Positions 61,917 to 64,000 of a stretch of 64,000 nucleotides of DNA are shown one piece after another; position 1 is the first letter of the stretch, and each line of letters opens with the position of its first letter. The notes under the pieces are model-generated. The model saw only the letters and a program-made list of their open reading frames with translations. It was not told the DNA's origin and did not search any database. The translations under genes were made by a program, and so were the position numbers. The DNA is taken from contig NZ_CP064295.1 of assembly GCF_015476115.1 (NCBI RefSeq), positions 1,482,001-1,546,000 on the forward strand. Reading direction: 5' to 3'. This DNA comes from Aegicerativicinus sediminis (GTDB lineage Bacteria > Bacteroidota > Bacteroidia > Flavobacteriales > Flavobacteriaceae).

Positions 61917-62759
61917 ATGAATACTCCTAAACAAATCCTTTCCAGGACTCTCCAAGCCTTTCCCGCTTCTATATTAAGTAGCTCAGGAGATGAAAATGAT
62001 ACTAAAGAAGAAAACAGCAATAATTTGGCTGATGGGAACACCATCCAACAAACCCATGATTTTATAGTTGACAACTTTGGATATCTACACAAGCATGTAT
62101 TCCTTTATGAAAGCAATAGTGTAATAACAGGGTTTAATTTTCAGGATCCGAATGTTACTGAATTAAAAACTACTTCAACTAGACGCACATTTACAGGATA
62201 TTATCTCTATAATGTTGAAGAATTGTATATCGAGGTAGGAGATAGGCAGCCAAAATCAATGATATTTGCAGTTCCTTTCTGTATTAAGGTGAGTGGCCGA
62301 AAAATCCAACTTATCACAAATACTTTTTCAAGGAACATAAAGGCTTATGTAGATGAAGAAATTGCACCTATGCGAACTGTAAACTCTGACAAAGCTATTT
62401 TATCTGCTTTTGAAACCTCGACAAGATCCGTGATGCTAAAGCTGGATATTAATAAAGCTGTCAAGCAATTATGGGAAGACGATACAATTGATGCAAGGCA
62501 GGTTACGTTTAAAGAAGACTGGTCTGAAGGTGTTACCAGGATGGACGAAAATTTACTTTACAAAGATAAATATCCAAATAGATATTTAGAGTTGCTGAAA
62601 ATGCCGTTGAGAAAAACTACCTTTAAAGTATTGAATAACAACTATCCAATAAATCATTTTTATGCAGATCCTTCAATGGGGACCATACAATTTCCGGTTT
62701 ATCCAGATGTAGAGGACCACCATGAAAAATTTTTAAACCATCTATTATCCAAAAATTGA
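61917..62759 (+). CDS. Unknown 280-aa protein, first gene of the attR cassette
   Basis: Starts MNTPKQILSRTLQAFPASIL. No signal peptide or membrane helix. The N-terminal 45 residues are polar and low in order (SSSGDENDTKEENSNN). Residues 50-270 form an apparent single domain with alternating strands, including TRRTFTGYYLYNVEELYIEV and IKVSGRKIQLITNTFSRN. I recognise no family. Its stop overlaps the next start (TGATG), so expression is coupled. Could act as sensor or scaffold for the two proteins downstream. Confidence 0.6.
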   Translation: MNTPKQILSRTLQAFPASILSSSGDENDTKEENSNNLADGNTIQQTHDFIVDNFGYLHKHVFLYESNSVITGFNFQDPNVTELKTTSTRRTFTGYYLYNVEELYIEVGDRQPKSMIFAVPFCIKVSGRKIQLITNTFSRNIKAYVDEEIAPMRTVNSDKAILSAFETSTRSVMLKLDINKAVKQLWEDDTIDARQVTFKEDWSEGVTRMDENLLYKDKYPNRYLELLKMPLRKTTFKVLNNNYPINHFYADPSMGTIQFPVYPDVEDHHEKFLNHLLSKN

Positions 62760-63109
62760 TGTTACCGACAATATTCAATCCATCCAAGCTTGAAAAAGCA
62801 ATAAGCCAATTGAACCCGGATAGAATCTACCTTGAGAATATACGCGCCCTTTTAGGCACGAACACAACCATAGCCAAATTAATCTGTAATACCGCGGTAA
62901 GACAGGGATATTTTGAGAAACGATTTGCAGTGGAATGTGGTAACGAAGATGATGGCAGGATAGTAGCTACATACAATTCCCAGGAAGAAATTCCGGAAAC
63001 AATAACCTGTGACCTCTGTGAGATGGAAGGCAAAAAAAGTACTTTCAAAAAAGAGGATCTCCGTATATATCCAATCTATAAATACATTTATGGTAATGGG
63101 CGAAGTTGA
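62759..63109 (+). CDS. Cys-rich 116-aa protein, second gene of the attR cassette
   Basis: Starts at ATG 62759 (MLPTIFNPSKLEKAIS). Residues 15-60 suggest a winged-helix pattern (LEKAISQLNPDRIYLENIRA, AKLICNTAVRQGYF). The last 60 residues carry four Cys (VECGNEDD, ITCDLCEMEG and one earlier in LICNT), consistent with a zinc ribbon. A DNA- or RNA-binding or adaptor role is inferred. Not recognised. Overlaps the membrane-protein gene by 14 bases. Confidence 0.6.
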   Translation: MLPTIFNPSKLEKAISQLNPDRIYLENIRALLGTNTTIAKLICNTAVRQGYFEKRFAVECGNEDDGRIVATYNSQEEIPETITCDLCEMEGKKSTFKKEDLRIYPIYKYIYGNGRS

Positions 63110-63332
63110 TAAGCCAGTTAGAGGAACTGTAAATATTGTAAATCATATTATGATGCAATGGGTGCTGCTAATTGTAACACTTTCGATATTTATAGCTGTA
63201 AATGTAGCATTTATCTACATGCTGGTTAAAGGTTTTGATTGGGAAAAGACCGTTGTTGCTGGAGGAGCTGACATAGGTTATATGGTAATACTTAAAAGGA
63301 TTACTGATAGTCTTTTTAAGGTTGAAAAATGA
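63096..63332 (+). CDS. Small membrane protein, 78 aa, third gene of the attR cassette
   Basis: Start at ATG 63096 (MGEVDKPVRGTVN); ATG 63090 is an alternative. It has one clear membrane helix (MQWVLLIVTLSIFIAVNVAF) and a second, weaker hydrophobic part (VVAGGADIGYMVILKRI). It could be a membrane-acting effector or an anchor for the other two proteins. Last gene before attR. Confidence 0.6.
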   Translation: MGEVDKPVRGTVNIVNHIMMQWVLLIVTLSIFIAVNVAFIYMLVKGFDWEKTVVAGGADIGYMVILKRITDSLFKVEK

Positions 63333-63354
63333 TCATTATTTAATTCAAAATTAC

Positions 63355-63452
63355 CGTTAATAAAATCGTTAATACAAATTGGGGACTTTGATAAAATCCG
63401 CAAAATTGAACAAAGACAATAACTGAAAACCAAACACTTACGTTGATAAAAT
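63355..63452 (+). repeat. 12-bp repeats inside attR, candidate integrase arm sites (right)
   Basis: CGTTAATAAAAT at 63355-63366, CGTTAATACAAA at 63367-63378, CTTTGATAAAAT at 63386-63397 and CGTTGATAAAAT at 63441-63452. The 20-base string CGTTAATAAAATCGTTAATA is identical to 22924-22943 beside attL. Confidence 0.72.
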
Positions 63453-63466
63453 TATAGGGGAGGTCC

Positions 63467-63511
63467 CTGTTAATCAAAGGGTCCTTGGTTCGAGCCCAAG
63501 AGGGGGAGCAA
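63467..63511 (+). repeat. attR: copy of the tRNA-Asn 3' part
   Basis: Matches 22808-22852 except at four bases. The T stem here reads CTTGG/CCAAG, also fully paired. This is probably the 3' end of the host's original tRNA gene. It lacks the 5' half, so it is not a tRNA gene. Confidence 0.88.
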
Positions 63512-63514
63512 AAG

Positions 63515-63546
63515 AAAAAGCCTTACAGAGATGTAGGGCTTTTTTT
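63515..63546 (+). terminator. Original host terminator of tRNA-Asn, displaced by the prophage
   Basis: A 13-bp stem (AAAAAGCCTTACA / TGTAGGGCTTTTT, one T-G pair) with loop GAGA and further T. It would be joined back to the tRNA on excision. Confidence 0.8.
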
Positions 63547-63583
63547 ATAAAATCATTTTTCTTTATTTCAGCCGTGCTATTGT

Positions 63584-64000
63584 CTAGAGCTTCCATTTAA
63601 ATCCACCATTGACCACAAAGCCGTCAACCGGAGCATAAATGTCACGAAATTGGGGATCGCTTAAGTCACCTGTATAGATAGTATCAAATGCCGTTTGTCG
63701 CGTATCGAGAAAATTTTCCAGGTTTAAGAAAACCGAAAAATGTTCCCCTAGTTTTTTTTCGGTCATAAAACCAGTAATCCAATAAGCCTGTCCAGTTTCT
63801 CCATCTCCCAATTGCTGTGGACTAAAATAATATGCCTCTAAGCCCACCCAGAAATTATCGTGTTTCTCATACATAAGTACATTGTTCAAACGATGTTTCG
63901 CGACCAATGGGAATTTGCTAACCTCACCGTTATAATGCTGTTGGACATCAGCATAGGTATATCCCACAAACAGCTTAAAATCATGATAACTGAATCTCAG
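63584..64000 (-). CDS. TonB-dependent receptor, C-terminal end, 5' part off the window
   Basis: About 139 residues are visible. Strands alternate as in a beta-barrel (LVAKHRLNNVLMYEKHDNFW, SVFLNLENFLDTRQ) and the protein ends in GFVVNGGFKWKL, typical of outer-membrane receptors with a terminal hydrophobic residue. The motif LNLENFLDTRQ is frequent in TonB-dependent receptors near the last strands. Takes up metal chelates or nutrients across the outer membrane. First host gene right of the prophage; the frame is open to base 64,000. Confidence 0.85.
   Translation of the reverse strand: MRFSYHDFKLFVGYTYADVQQHYNGEVSKFPLVAKHRLNNVLMYEKHDNFWVGLEAYYFSPQQLGDGETGQAYWITGFMTEKKLGEHFSVFLNLENFLDTRQTAFDTIYTGDLSDPQFRDIYAPVDGFVVNGGFKWKL

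Noticed and set aside
63467-63511. Second tRNA-Asn gene
   Set aside because: Only the anticodon loop to 3' end is present. No D arm or 5' acceptor strand precedes it. It is the attR copy.

Overview
The window reads as a chromosome segment of a flavobacterium (phylum Bacteroidota, Flavobacteriaceae-like). The support is an aminopeptidase with a type IX secretion C-terminal sorting domain, SusC/TonB-type outer-membrane protein sequence at the right edge, FeoA/FeoB with a tiny FeoB-associated protein, and many Bacteroidota-type promoters (-7 box TAnnTTTG; a full TTG-N19-TAnnTTTG promoter precedes the tRNA gene). The species cannot be named from this sequence.

Host left arm (1-22,775). Two paralogous small secreted proteins open the window. 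They are followed by an AraC regulator, an HD-domain hydrolase, a PlsC acyltransferase, a bacilliredoxin, a TerB-DnaJ protein, a CPBP protease/XRE regulator pair, an M14 carboxypeptidase with an amidase, and a six-gene metal-uptake operon (DtxR regulator, outer-membrane protein, binding lipoprotein, ATPase, two permeases) with a palindromic operator at its promoter. Then come an S9 peptidase, a feoA-feoB-FeoB-associated operon beside SCO1, an M1 aminopeptidase and RseP.

Prophage (about 40.7 kb, between 22,808 and 63,511). A temperate phage with a long non-contractile-type tail module is integrated in the 3' part of a tRNA-Asn gene. A 45-bp direct repeat marks attL and attR, and repeated 12-bp motifs that look like integrase arm sites lie just inside both ends. 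From the left the prophage carries an integrase and a surface acyltransferase on the + strand. Next come, all on the - strand and transcribed right to left, the lysis genes, receptor-binding proteins, head genes, tape measure, tail genes and terminase. The head genes (protease-scaffold, capsid, probable portal) lie downstream of the tape measure, which is not the usual order. A + strand two-gene insert with an AbiV/HEPN-like protein interrupts this block. A solitary TnpB RNA-guided nuclease follows, then a replication block: HNH-like protein, VRR-NUC nuclease, SNF2-type helicase, a free DnaA domain-IV-like protein, an iteron-bearing intergenic region and a primase-helicase. Many very small early genes come next, then an operator/promoter switch and an S24-type CI repressor. 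Between the repressor and attR lie five + strand cargo genes. Two encode exported proteins; the other three form a tight unrecognised operon (280 aa, a 116-aa Cys-rich protein, a 78-aa membrane protein) in the place where prophages usually carry exclusion or defence genes.

Host right arm (63,512-64,000). The original tRNA terminator, displaced by the prophage, is followed by the C-terminal end of a TonB-dependent receptor running off the window.

The best candidates for undescribed biology are the three-gene cassette next to attR, the AbiV cassette with its own near-leaderless promoter, a tail-adhesin island with foreign base composition, two tandem unimolecular-spanin candidates, the iteron origin with a free DnaA-like protein, and the TnpB locus with its hairpin and sequence echo.
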